This document shows, piece after piece, positions 29,952 to 41,129 of a DNA stretch of 64,000 nucleotides. The DNA comes from Eutypa lata (Eukaryota > Ascomycota > Sordariomycetes > Xylariales > Diatrypaceae). The stretch is from the NCBI GenBank assembly GCA_022661535.1, contig JAKULF010000003.1, positions 310,001 through 374,000 of the forward strand. Direction: 5' to 3'. The position numbers and the translations under genes were made by a program. Within the stretch, counting starts at the first letter, position 1; every line of letters begins with the position of its first letter. The notes beneath the pieces were generated by a model. It was not told where the DNA came from and searched no databases. It saw nothing but the letters and a program-made list of their open reading frames with translations.

Positions 29952-31486
29952 TTACCGCTTCTTGCTTCTCTTCTTAGCCTTGCCACTTCCCTGAGCCTGA
30001 CTACCTGTCGCTTTCGACGGTGGCTGCTGCTTCGCGCTCAGGTCCTCGATGCTCTTGTCGAGCAGCTCGAAGTCCTCTGCCGAATCGGTGCTGGGGGTAC
30101 GCTGGGCGGCGTCGGAGGATGAATCGTCGACGACCTCCTGGCCAGCGGCTTCGTCTTCCTCTGCCTGGTCGTCGAGGTTATCCTCGCCCTTGGGAGAGGG
30201 GAGAACCTTTCCAATCGTGGCGGCGTAGATCCAGAATGGCAGCTTGACAAGGGCGGTATCCTTGATGGTAGGCTGCGGGAGCTCGTTCAACTATCCAAAT
30301 TGTTAATCAGCACATTTGTCTCATCATGAGTAACCTAGGGATGCAGAATGCTGTCTGCCAACTTACGTCAAGCAGGAATTCGCCCACGTTTCCGTCTTCG
30401 TCTTCCTGCTCCAGGTACACGTCCCCGAGCGAGTCCACAACCAGCACCTTCCCGTTCTCAGCCACGACCCTCTTCTTCGAACCAGTAGGACCCGGACCCT
30501 GAGACTGAGAGACCGGCGTAGCGCTGCCGCTGGCTCGCTGGGCCTTGCGTCCCCTGGCGAGGCGACTAGCCCGCTTACCCTCCTTCCCAGAATCCTTGCG
30601 CATCTCGCGCTCCTGGAAACGGCGCTGCTTCCGGTTCGTCGGCATCGGAGGTTGATCGTCATCCGCAGCCGGGGGAGGAGGAGGGGGCGTAGCAGTACCA
30701 GCTCCCGGTCCCGTCTCAAGACCCGGAATAGCCAAGTTGTCACCCCAGGCGGCATGGCGAGCAAACTTGATATAGCGACCGACGAACTCGTGCTGGCGCT
30801 TCCAGCTCATGTAGAGGGCGACGTAGTGGAACCCACCGCCGCCGACGATCAGACAACCGACGAGGACGGTGCCCAGGCCGGGCCGGTACCGGCTGTAGTA
30901 GTATTCGGTGCCCTTCCAAGTGGGGAAGCCGTTGGAGAGGAAGTGGTCGTAGCGGGCACGGCCGGACCCCTTCAGGATGTTGCCGACGATGTTGATGCGC
31001 GACTGGCGCTCCGAGGCGTCCTTGATGGCGGCCTTGATCTCGGACTGCGTGGGGGGCTTGGTGACCGTTACGCCGGGCTTCTTCTTGTCCTTGCTCTTGT
31101 CCTTGCTGGCCTTGGTGCGCTCGGTCACCAGCTGCGACTTCACCTTGTCCGGGTGCAGGGCCTTCGACCGCTTCCGCACCGCCTTGTTGATCTCGTCTTG
31201 GCTCGCGGACGGGGACACCTCGAGGAAGTCGTAGAAGGTCATGTCGGCCCCTTCGTACGTTGCGATCTCATCGCGCAAACGGAAGATCTCGCGATCTGTT
31301 GGGAGGGAACAAGAAAAAAGAATAGGAAAGTTAGCAATTGATCGATGTAACAGGAATAGAGTCAAAAGAACTGGCTATATAGAAAACAACAACAACAATG
31401 ATGTCCTACATACCTTCTTTCGTCCAAGCGATCGTAAGGGGCGTTAGTAGGGCAAGAAGCCCAAGTGATAGAGTAGAAAACCTCAT
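29952..31486 (-). CDS. ERJ5: ER J-domain protein, Erj5-like
   Basis: Three exons on minus: 31486-31414, 31295-30367 and 30290-29952. They are joined in phase and give 446 residues. Residues 1-20 form a signal peptide (MRFSTLSLGLLALLTPLTIA). A J domain follows at about 43-145 with the essential HPD at 72-74. It is interrupted, as in the Erj5 family, by a Lys-rich insertion and continues with RARYDHFLSNGFPTWKGTEYYYSRYRPG. A single membrane segment lies at about 165-187. The cytosolic tail is basic, then acidic, and ends in a Lys/Arg cluster. The J domain faces the ER lumen and stimulates the Hsp70 BiP in folding and unfolded-protein homeostasis. The order of domains and the length match fungal Erj5. 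The proline run and the acidic tail are low complexity but in frame. Confidence 0.92.
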
Positions 31487-32799
31487 CGTCGTCGCATGCC
31501 CCGCTACGAGAAGGGTTGGAAAGGATTCTGGTTACACAATACCAGATCTCGACTGAGATATAAAATAAAGATAGATAGAATGAAGGACTAAGTAGATAAG
31601 GTGGTCACAGGATTGATTGGATTATCAATCAGAAAGAACCCGACAATACGGGTGCTCTCTAACTAGATAAGTACTGTGTAATGTCGATGGCCTCTATTGA
31701 ATGCTCATGCACTTTGTAGGCAGGGAATTGGATTGTGGTTGATTGATTGACACAATCACAATCACAATAACAACCAGGACGTTTTTGAACCTTTTTTTTT
31801 CTCCTTCTTTCCCTTCCCAGTGTTGTTTGGTGGAATGCGGTTTCCTCATTCGTCATCCATGTCAATTGCAAGGTGTTCGATTTCTAGGGACCAATTCGGG
31901 ATAACGCTAAACTGTTCAAGGTAAGGCGTTGTTCCTATTCAATCGAGGCCTTCTTGGCATTGTCCCTTTCCCAATGTTATTCTTCATTTTTAGTCAGGTT
32001 GGGACGAGACATCGAACTTGGACTGTCAGTTTAAATACCTAGCTTAAGTAAGCACTATATTGACTCCACACTTCGACTCCAACTATTGAATTAAGAGGCA
32101 TGAAGTTCTATCCTCTAGTGATGGTGTTTGGTATTGTTCTGTTAGGCGGCTACGGTGTAACTTCGAGTTGGCCTCTTTAAAGTTCAACGGGAAATAGTTA
32201 CACAGCTCATCTAATAAAAGTTGAGCTATAAACACACATGTCCCACGTTTTACACTACACTACTACGTCTTTGCTGCTAGGAGTAGAGATACTCATGTTG
32301 TATTCACTATGCACGTCTGTCTGTCCATATATCAACCATTATCATCTTCCATGCAAAAAACTGACACGTTCGTTGATGACATGCCTCGGGATTGACTCGG
32401 GCCTGCCGTGTTTTACGCGCTCCTTGAAATAAATCCGGGGTAGTGACAACTATACCCGTCCTGGACAATTCACGAGCGGATCAACTACCGAAATGCGGGG
32501 GATGATATGCAAAGTCGCTTGGGATTATACCAACCCAGATATTGCCGGATAGCTATGGTTTTATGACCATGCTACTCCAACTATAGCGTCAAATCCTAAC
32601 CCAGTACGGAGAGTGGGTGACGGCGTTGGAGATGGGGTTGTTGTTGTTGTCTTTCCTTTATATATATATCTCCGTCTGGTTCTCTCTATATCTACTTTCT
32701 GTCTGATGACCTTCGTTATGTATTCTCTTCTTCTCCTGAGTCGGCGCATCACTACCTCCTATTATATCGAGACGACGACGATACTTTCGCGATAATACG
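31487..32799. other. Intergenic, divergent promoters
   Basis: 1.3 kb between the divergent J-protein and transporter genes. It has an A/T run at 31793-31800. A TATATATATA stretch near 32658 lies about 140 bp before the transporter ATG. No gene is seen. Confidence 0.6.
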
Positions 32800-34885
32800 A
32801 TGGCGAAGGTCGATAGGTTACCAGAGACCTCCCTGTGGACTAATTGGAAATGTCTCCTCATATGCGCTGCTGTCGCAGTGGCGAACATGCAGTATGGGCT
32901 TGATTCCGCAGTCATGGCTTCCCTTCAAGCTATGCCTGGTTTTCTGGCAGTGTTTGGATACGAGGACCCTAGCCAACCTGGCGGATACGCAATAGAGGTA
33001 AGTACCTAGGTGTAATTAGTCATTCGCGAACTGTTGAGGTCCGAGTAAGACAGGCTAATTACCTATGTAACATTATAGGGGACGTTCCAGCAGCTGATCG
33101 GCTCCCTGCTAACACTAGGCGCTTTTGTCTCATCGCTAGTCGCAGGAGCCTTCGCCCATTTCTTCGGACGTAGGATCGCTCTCTGGCTAGCTTGCATCTT
33201 GAATGTCGTCGCTTGTGCGATTCAAATCGGCACCGATAATAAGATTGCGGTCTACATAGGTCGTTTCATTCTGGGATTGGCTAATGGGTTCTTGGTTACA
33301 TTCAGCAACATCTACACCGCCGAGGCGGCCCCAGCACATCTTCGCGCTGTCATGGTATGAACCTATCACCAGTTTCCCGACTCTTTACTTTAAACGACTC
33401 TTGGATGGTTGGGACGAGGAACTGTACTGATAATTCGAACTACAGGTGGCTATGTTCTCGGAATGGGTCAACATCGGTAGCATAATGGGTGCTTCGGTCA
33501 CCAACGCCACCAAGAGCCGTATGGAGAGATCATCCTACCAGATACCCCTCGCGACTCTCTTCATCGTTCCGGCAATCCTGGCAATTGTGCTGTTCTTCGT
33601 CCCCGAATCCCCTCGGTACCTCTTATATAGGGGTAATGAAGAAGCAGCGAGGAATGCGCTGGAAGCACTGAGGGGCAATTCTTTGAAGCCAGAGGAGCTC
33701 GAGCTGGAATGGGTGGAGATGGTCAAGGGCATCGAAGAAGAGAAACGAACGGCTAGCGCGGTTGGGCCGTTAGATATGTTTAGAGGTACATATTCAACGC
33801 TTTTTACCCCCTTGTCATGGTGTCCTACGATACTAATATGATACTTACCTATTTTCAGGAACTGAGCTGCGACGCACCCTCCTCTGTTGCGGGGTTCTCG
33901 CAACCCAAACGGGAGCTGGCTCTTGGTTCATCATCAGCTACGCGACGTACTTCAGTAAGTAATTTCCACGATTATGTTTCTGCCCTTTGTTGTTAGCTTT
34001 AGTGCTTGGAGTTGCTGGAAGGGACGTGTTGGAGAACCCTTTGCTCCCAAACATCATCCATTCCATACTTGGCCAAGATATCCGCGAAGAAGCAAATTGC
34101 TAACTCTGGATATTACAGTGACGGTGGCAGGCGTATCCGTAGACGACGCGTTCAAGTTCTCCGTCATGAACACGTGCCTGGGTCTCATCGGCGTCAACAT
34201 CGGCATCTACCTAATGCGGCACGTGATGGGGCGCCGCACCATCCTGATGACCGGCGCCGTGGTCCAGGGCTTCGTGATGCTCGGCCTCGCCGTCTCCGCG
34301 ACCGTCGCCCCCGGCACCGAGGCCGCGCGCAAGTGCGTCATCGCCTTCACCGGCTTGTATATCTGCAGCTACAACATGCTCGTCGGCGACGCCACGTACC
34401 CCACCGCGACGGAGATGGTCAGCACGAGGTTGAGGTCCTGGTCCGTTGGGTCTGCGATCAGCCTGGGCTACTTCCTCGCTTGGCTCACGGGTTTCTGCTC
34501 TCCGTACTTCATCAACCCCGAGAATCTGAACTGGGTCAGTTCCAGTCCCCACCCCGCTCCTATGGCATGCCACTAGCTAGCTGGGTAAAATATCAAGTTA
34601 CTAATATTACGATGCTTGCAGGGTGCCAAGTATGGCTACATCTGGGCGGGTTCGAACTTCTGCTGCCTTGTGTTCTTCTACCTATTCGTACCCGAGACGA
34701 AGGGTCGCACGCTAGAAGAAATCGACGAGCTCTTCGCCAACCGCGTCTCGGTGCGCAACTTCAAGTCTTTCAAGACGGCTATTATGGAGGACGCCCTGAG
34801 AGATGTGAATAAGGGTAGGGAGGATGACGTTAGCACTCCCCAGGTTCGAGAGGTGGAACACAGCGTTGCTGGTGACAAGGCGTAG
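32800..34885 (+). CDS. MFS sugar transporter
   Basis: Six exons: 32800-32997, 33079-33354, 33446-33785, 33859-33954, 34119-34534 and 34622-34885. All have GT-AG borders and consistent phase, giving 529 residues. Sugar-porter signatures are present: FFGRR after the second helix, the PESPRYLLYRG motif before the central loop, RRTILMTG after helix 8 and the VPETKGRTLEEIDELF motif after helix 12. Twelve transmembrane helices are expected, so it should be a plasma-membrane proton-coupled importer. The EDPSQPGGYAIEGTFQQLIG region resembles hexose and oligosaccharide (maltose-type) porters, but the substrate cannot be read. Intron 4 is 164 bp, longer than the others. A frame in the other phase across exon 5 is a shadow of its GC-rich codons. 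Confidence 0.93.
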
Positions 34886-35659
34886 TGGAGCGACACCATC
34901 CTTTCGCTGTTATTGAGCACATCGTGGTGTCTAGTGTGGTAGGTAATGGACGTCTAATTGTCTGAGGTAGCTGTTAGATTAGAGTAGAGCATACGTCTAC
35001 CTAGACTAGATTTGATGGGCCATGGATGGATTTATATGGACCACATGATGTTACCCTCGAATAGGCTTCCGTGTTCGCCCAATTTGTCATACCCTGATTA
35101 TATAATCCTGCCTGATGAATTGTCCCGGTCCTACTTGGCGGCGGAGGCTCTGCCCATTGTCGGCCGAAGGAATTAGAGCCAAGGGGTTATGTGGAGTTCG
35201 TGGCCGCCGTTACGCCGGACATAACGGAGCTTTCCGGACGAAGATGAAGGGAGAGAGCCAATCATTGCTCATCTACCTCTGCAAACAACGTTTTACAATG
35301 CTGATTTACGTAAGACCGGGGCAGGTAGATTCCGTGATATGGATCGATTGACGTTATGCTTAGACAATGAGTTTTACGTTGTATCTTGGCGTTGGCCATA
35401 CTAAGTGTACTCTGGTATTGTGTGAGTACTTCATACGAGGATATTTGGAAATATATATAAGAGACTCACTTCCAGTCAGCTAGGTTGTCGAGAACTTTCA
35501 ACGCGTTATACATCGTACTCTATCAAATCGGGTAGCCATCACTGCTACCTACCGCCTGAACATATTGTCTTCCAGATACGCAACTGAGAGTATCAAACAG
35601 TCTTCTGTGTAAAAAGAATTAGTCCGGTTATATCAACAGCCGTCCATTGCAGAAGCACC
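34886..35659. other. Intergenic, no gene seen
   Basis: Spacer of about 770 bp with a short plus frame at 35115-35351 that has no signature. Confidence 0.6.
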
Positions 35660-36248
35660 ATGGCCGGTCTCCAGACTTACAGTTACCCCGGGATAGGCGA
35701 ATGGGCCAAGGAAACCATGTCCTACAGCCAAGCGATCCGTGTCGAGAACCGCATCGTGTGTTCAGGGCAAGGTGAGTAACACACCTCCTATCATCCCATT
35801 CCATTCCACCTCGTCCCCTTTCCCAAATACCACTCTCACGCAGCCCACTTTCTCTCTCCCCATCTCTCCAACCAACCAACCAACTAACTAATCAACTCTA
35901 CCCCTATTCCCTCTGACAGGAGGATGGGATCGCACAACCAGCGCCATCGCCCCGGACGTATCCACAGAAGTAGACCAAGCCTTCGAAAACGTAGATGCGA
36001 ACCTGCGCCACGCGGGCGGACGCGGCTGGGAGCAGGTGTACCGCGTGACAACGTACAGCACGGACCTCAAGGCCACCCACGACCACGTCGTGCGTAACTA
36101 CCGACGCTGGATGCCGGGACATCAGCCCACGTGGACCGAGGTCGGGGTTAAGGAGCTTGGGCTCGATACTATGCATTTCGAGATCGAGGTTGAGGCGCTG
36201 GATCCGGAGGGTGCTGCTGCTGCCGCAAAGGTGGAGGGAAAGGCGTGA
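35660..36248 (+). CDS. Rid (YjgF/YER057c/UK114) family protein
   Basis: Two exons, 35660-35771 and 35920-36248, separated by a 148-bp GTGAGT...CAG intron. The product is 146 residues, the usual size of this trimeric cytosolic family. Family features are SYSQAIRVENRIVCSGQGGWD at the N-terminal strands, a helix with EVDQAFENVDANLRHAGG, and the DTMHFEIEVEAL C-terminal strand. RidA proper hydrolyses reactive enamine/imine intermediates and needs an arginine in the PxRxxVEV strand. Here that strand reads PTWTEVGV, so the arginine is missing. The protein therefore belongs to a non-RidA subgroup and its activity is uncertain. The family call is firm; deaminase activity is not supported. Confidence 0.9.
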
Positions 36249-38013
36249 GGCGTGTGAGGGTTTGGCTTGGTGGTTGGTTAGGGGCGGGCTAGGAGGGGTA
36301 AAAATGGATGCTGGTTTCTAAGTTAGTTCGAAAGGGCTCTGGATTGTGTATTGGTTCTTACAGCATTGTCTTGGTTCATGGAAGGTGCCTAAGTCTGGAA
36401 AATGTATGTTTGGGATCTCCCTATGAGTTACCTGTCTTGCAGAAAATTATTGATACGTTGATACACTTACACTGCTTGATGATATTTTACAGAGAACGCA
36501 GTGAATGTACTAATCCAGATATCTATACTTCAGGACATTCTACCACTGAATAGGCTAATGCGGATAGATGTTCGGAATGATAATGGATCACCTGCTATAG
36601 AATTTGGGGGGGAGGGGGGAAATAAAGATACATCCAATCATAGCACGTAGGAGTCTTTTAGGTATGCACGTAAAATCTGCCTGAAATCACAGAAATCACA
36701 AAGCGTACTTAGGTACGTACAGGGCAAAGTGTTGATCCAGGATGAACGTACCCAAAATGGAAATAACATATATACCAATCTGATAGAAAAGGGACATACA
36801 GGTATAGATGTAGACTTATATACTTTCCTAATACGTGCGGGTGACAACGTAGTCGGCTGGTCCTACGCTCTGATTAGATAATGAAAGAAAGCATTTTTGA
36901 CGACACTCGCCAGAGCAGCCAATCAGATGTCGCCTCGCAGGTACAAGGCTTGATTTCAAAGACGATGCTGCCTACTTACCTACCGCCAACCCAAGCCCCA
37001 TTCGCCACTCGACGCTATTCTTAGCTGCCATCTCTTTGAAAGGCTAGACACGTACCTGAAGTCCATCGTACACCAAAAATGCAATACCCTCCATCTGAAA
37101 TTTATGCTGCGAGGATGAAAGCATCTAGCACCAAGCAAACGGTCCTCACGACTAGAAGACAAGAATATTTTTGCAACACTATCTGGAGATTCGCACCATG
37201 GCCACGACGATGACGACTGGCTGTTGAAATACAGGATAATAGGCTGGATGAACGTAGATCGAACTTCATCTGTGGTGAGACGGTCGTTTCCATATTTGTG
37301 TATTTCGTCAAACTTACCTTCGTTAGATCCTATTAGCCCCTGGCTCTCGGTCGAACATAGACCGTGCTTCACGAGCGTATAAACTCGTGAAGTAGGCTGT
37401 GAAGGTGGATAATCTAGCTGCAATGAAGTTAAGGAGCCTAGATAATGATATCTAACTATGAGCAAAAACTACAACTTATCGTCATCATCCGCGTTCTTGA
37501 CCTCGGACAAACCTCGAAAAGTCGACCCACGGTGTTATCCCCGAGCCATCCAGCGCTACTGCCTGCCTACTAGTATACTTAAATATACAAACAAAGTGTG
37601 CGCGACAGGATGACATCTAGCTAGAAGATCTAGGACGAATACCTTAAGCTCCAGGGAAGATACTTTCTTCCCGTTCTTGTTACCATCGCCTGGCATGTTT
37701 CTAAGCGAGTGCGTCCTGAAGTTGTCGGAGTGGAGAGGCAATCCAACTAGCAGTAGTTCTGTTGTGGTGTTTTAAAACAATATCTACCAATCAACTGACA
37801 CACAGGATATCCCAATAAGACAGGTATTCTGAGCTCGACAACATACTAGACTATAGAAACAAAAACGAACATTATACCCCAAGATCTAGAAAATGGTGCA
37901 CGCACATGCACGAGCACGTCAAAGAACTTGCTTGAACTGATCATTATTCTATTCTATGTATACGTAATCTAGAGACCGCAATTAAACCCATGACCCAACA
38001 ATCTGTTCAGATC
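36249..38013. other. Intergenic with an unresolved coding-like stretch
   Basis: On the minus strand from about 37740 to 37030 there are several protein-like segments bounded by good splice sites. One is LDYPPSQPTSRVYTLVKHGL, after a CATTGCAG acceptor and before GTAAGT at about 37316. Another is HKFQMEGIAFLVYDGLQ before GTACGT at about 37056. I could not join them into one reading frame or name a family. A short G-run (36606-36620) lies in the same spacer. Confidence 0.4.
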
Positions 38014-39227
38014 CTAGTGGCGTTTCGTGACCATTCCTAGAATAGCATCTTCAACCTCTTTCGGATGGGACGAGGACAGGAAGTGTACACCGTTTTCGAC
38101 GAAGTCCAGCTTAGCATCCTTCGAAGACGTGAACAGCTTGATGTGTTCCGCTGGGACCTGAGTGCTGTAGACCTGATCATTCGTTCCCTAGATTAATCTC
38201 ATTTTAGTAACTGTTATACGCACATTTTTCTACTAACAGGGATAGTATATCACTTGGGCGAGGGGAGGGTGGGTCAAGATCTCACCTGCAACCAGTGCAC
38301 CGGACACTTGACATCTCTGACGCGGAACAGCAGACCATCTCTCTCTGCCAAACACATGACGGCAACTCGGAGCTTCTTCAGACCCTCGCTTCCCGAGTAG
38401 ACCTCGCGCAACGTCTTCGTCCAGAACGCGGAGTCGGCTTCCGTTGCGCTGGTTCCGAATCCGGAGGCGATAACGGCACCGATCCAGTCGTCACCGACGA
38501 CGAAGTTAGGCGTATCTGCCCACTTCTCGAGGAAAACAGCCGCCAACGGCGGGGCGTCCCTATAGTAGGCTATTAGCCCTCCCCCTCTGTTTGGTAGAGA
38601 TCGGGATGACGCCACTACTTCAGAGCTTCGCGCCTCACTCACCAGCAACCTTTAGTGCGAGAATCGGCAGACTCGCCATCCATCGATGTGCCAAGGGGCA
38701 AGAGACCAAGGATCTAAATAAGCGGCCGTCATCATTTGGTCAGCAAACAGTACACAACCAACAACATCCTTCCTCCAACCCCTTAGATGCCCCTTCCCAT
38801 GATCCCCTATCTACATAAACAATACTACCATCACCACCAGCATAACACAAACACAACATACCTTATCGGGCTTCAACAGCGCCATCCGCGTGACGATCCA
38901 CCCGCCCTGGCTCGTGCCCAGCGCGTACGCCTTGTCGACGCCGAGCGACTCCATGACCTGCAGCGCGACGAGCGCCGAGTCCCAGTACGTGAAGTGCTCG
39001 CTGGCGCGGCTGCGGGTCGCGCCGTGGCCCAGCGGCTCGATGGCCAGCAGGTTCACGGCGTCGGTGAGCCGCGCCGACGAGAACTGCGGCTCGAAGAGCG
39101 CCGCCGTCGTGCACATCGAGTTGATCATGACGACGGTCGGCTTGGCCGGGTCCACGCGCCCGTTCGAGAGCCGGAACCCGGCCTGCGTGTCGAGGTGGGG
39201 CACGAAGACTGTCGTTGTTGCTGCCAT
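38014..39227 (-). CDS. Alpha/beta hydrolase
   Basis: Four exons on minus: 39227-38862, 38713-38643, 38559-38286 and 38187-38014. They are consistent in phase and give 294 residues. The nucleophile elbow GTSQGG places the catalytic Ser at 106. The acid is probably Asp241 in GTNDQVYS, and the His is probably His272 in ENGVHFLSSSHPKEV. Substrate-pocket features (INSMCTTAALFEPQF, EPLGHGATR) fit the small soluble alpha/beta hydrolases related to lactonases and haloperoxidase-like esterases. No signal peptide is present, so a cytosolic enzyme is expected. Introns 1 (148 bp) and 2 to 3 (83 and 98 bp) were chosen because each restores the family order ILGLLPLGTSMDGESADSR, then GCWDAPPLAAVFLEKW. The reaction is not defined. 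Confidence 0.88.
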
Positions 39228-41129
39228 CTTTTTTTCTTTTCTTCTTCTTTTCTTTCTTTCTTTCAGTCTTTCTTGCGTGATATGATGTGATAGGTAGATA
39301 AGAAGATGAGAGAATAATAAGGGAGTGAGTGAATGAGTGGTCTGGTGGTGAGTGACGGCGTTTATATCAAGATAAGAAATTTATAGTTTATACGAGAGGA
39401 CACGAGGGATAAAACACCTGGCGTCAACAGCAGGGGTAGCGGTGAGCCCGTCGTTGAATTACTTAACGCGAGGAGTTGATCCGCAATGATCCTCGGCATT
39501 TCCCCAAGGATGGGGACTTCGCTAATCGCTAGCACCCGGCGTCGTCACCGCATGTGGTAACGCGAACTCCGTCTAAGGGGCGGTTAGGGCCGCGTTAGTC
39601 GCGCGCACTTGGTTTAGCTACGTATCACGTAGTCCCGGCTGTGGGTATCGGTTATTCAGTACGCAGAATCTCGATGACATTGATTGTGATACTATAAGAT
39701 TACCCATTGCCAATCATCAGGTTGTTTACACCTACCTGTGTGGCGTATAATTGACTGTCGGACCGCATAAGTACTACTTGAGGATATGCCCGATGTAACT
39801 GTACGATTGAAAATAGAAGCCGTACATCAAAGACACCGAGAAATATCCCTACTAGTATATATCTCTAACATCGTGAAACAGCTCATAGACGTAGTAACCG
39901 ATAGTAATTAGTAACGACTACACCACTGAAACTGAATACCGTAATTCAATCTCGGAGATAGAAGTTTTTACGCCCCAGTTAACGTTAGATTTTATCTTTC
40001 CTAGCTCGCCTCCCTTCTATATCCCGAGCGGCACCTCATAGCTCCACTCGGATGCTCCAGCCCACTGCGGGAACAACATGCCGTGCTGCGATAGGCACTG
40101 CTCAATAAGCAAGAAGCCATCCACATCGGCCCGGACGCATCCGCTCTTCTCCATACTCTTGCCTTCGAACCGATCCTCGACCCATTTAAAGCCAGATGTA
40201 CCTGGTCGCATCCAAGCTGGCCACGTGGACCTACCAGGAACTCTGTGTCGCTCTCCGGATATAGGGCACAGGTATCCCGCACCACAGCCGTGGTGCTTAA
40301 CGAAACGCCAGGGTCATCCGTGCTTGAATAGCTAGTACGGGTCCGCCGAGCGGATTTCGTACTCTCATTGACGAGCTGTACACCAGTAGAAAAGAACAGT
40401 GCATTGGCTGAAATACAACCCTCTATTGCCTTGAACAACTCGAGACTCGCAACCCACAGCGGCATCAGCCACTTACTCGGTTCGAAGCCTGGGAAAATAG
40501 AATCCAGCATCAAGGCTACGAACAGGCCGAATCAGCTGCGTAACACCGCTGCACGAATCAGTCGTGGAATACCAATAACAGGTAGCAATGGTTTTAATGA
40601 ATCTAAATGTTCTAGTAGCATATTTATCGGAGCATTATTAATACAAAAGTTGTTACAAACTTCCGCAACCCATTCCTACTACATGAAACGAGAGATTATT
40701 GTGTGCAAGTGAGAAACATGATAACATCAGAAAAGCCTTTTCGTCGTCTCGCATCGTGAAATATTCTCGTACCGAACTACCGAAAAGAATTTTGAGGACA
40801 CAAGCAGCGCTTCGTCGTATCAGAGGAACAGCGGAATGACTCTGAGGAGTACCCATTACGCAGTTATAGGAAGGCAGATAGAAGGATAATATGGTAAATG
40901 CAATTTGAGAAGGATCCTATTTTCAACTATGACTTCGATTCTGATTATTACCAGTCCATTCAAGTTCGAACTTCAATTGCTCAGACTACACAACGTCATT
41001 TATAAGAAAGTTGCTATCTATCTATATCATGATTTTTCATAAGCCCGTGTCGTGTTTGACCCCTTTCCCATTCTAGGTACCTTCTACGATTTGACTCTAC
41101 CAAGTTATACATCATCACTAACACATGTG
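39228..41129. other. Intergenic containing a degraded gene
   Basis: The hydrolase promoter side has CTTT-rich simple sequence at 39227-39275. From 39300 to 40000 I see nothing, and 40017-40513 is described separately. Confidence 0.55.
40017..40513 (-). pseudogene. Degraded unknown gene with an apparent frame change
   Basis: Reading from 40513, one frame gives a protein-like N-terminal part (EPSKWLMPLWVASLELFKAI then STDDPGVSLSTTAVVRDTC). A second frame carries the protein-like remainder (VPGRSTWPAWMRPGTSGFKW, then VRADVDGFLLIEQCLSQHGM), ending at a stop at 40017. The two overlap near 40220-40270 without a usable intron, which suggests a one- or two-base frameshift. I do not recognise the family. 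Tryptophan-rich, coherent sequence in both parts argues it was once coding. Confidence 0.4.

Noticed and set aside
30652..31341. 229-codon plus-strand frame
   Set aside because: Antisense shadow of the Erj5-like second exon; its composition is an artefact of codon bias.
34006..34812. 268-codon plus frame overlapping the transporter
   Set aside because: Runs through intron 4 and exon 5 in the wrong phase and is Arg/His-rich. The transporter frame carries all the MFS motifs.
36980..37465. Single 161-codon minus frame as a gene
   Set aside because: The frame is crossed by evident splice sites and lacks coherence as one exon. Reported only as an unresolved coding-like stretch.
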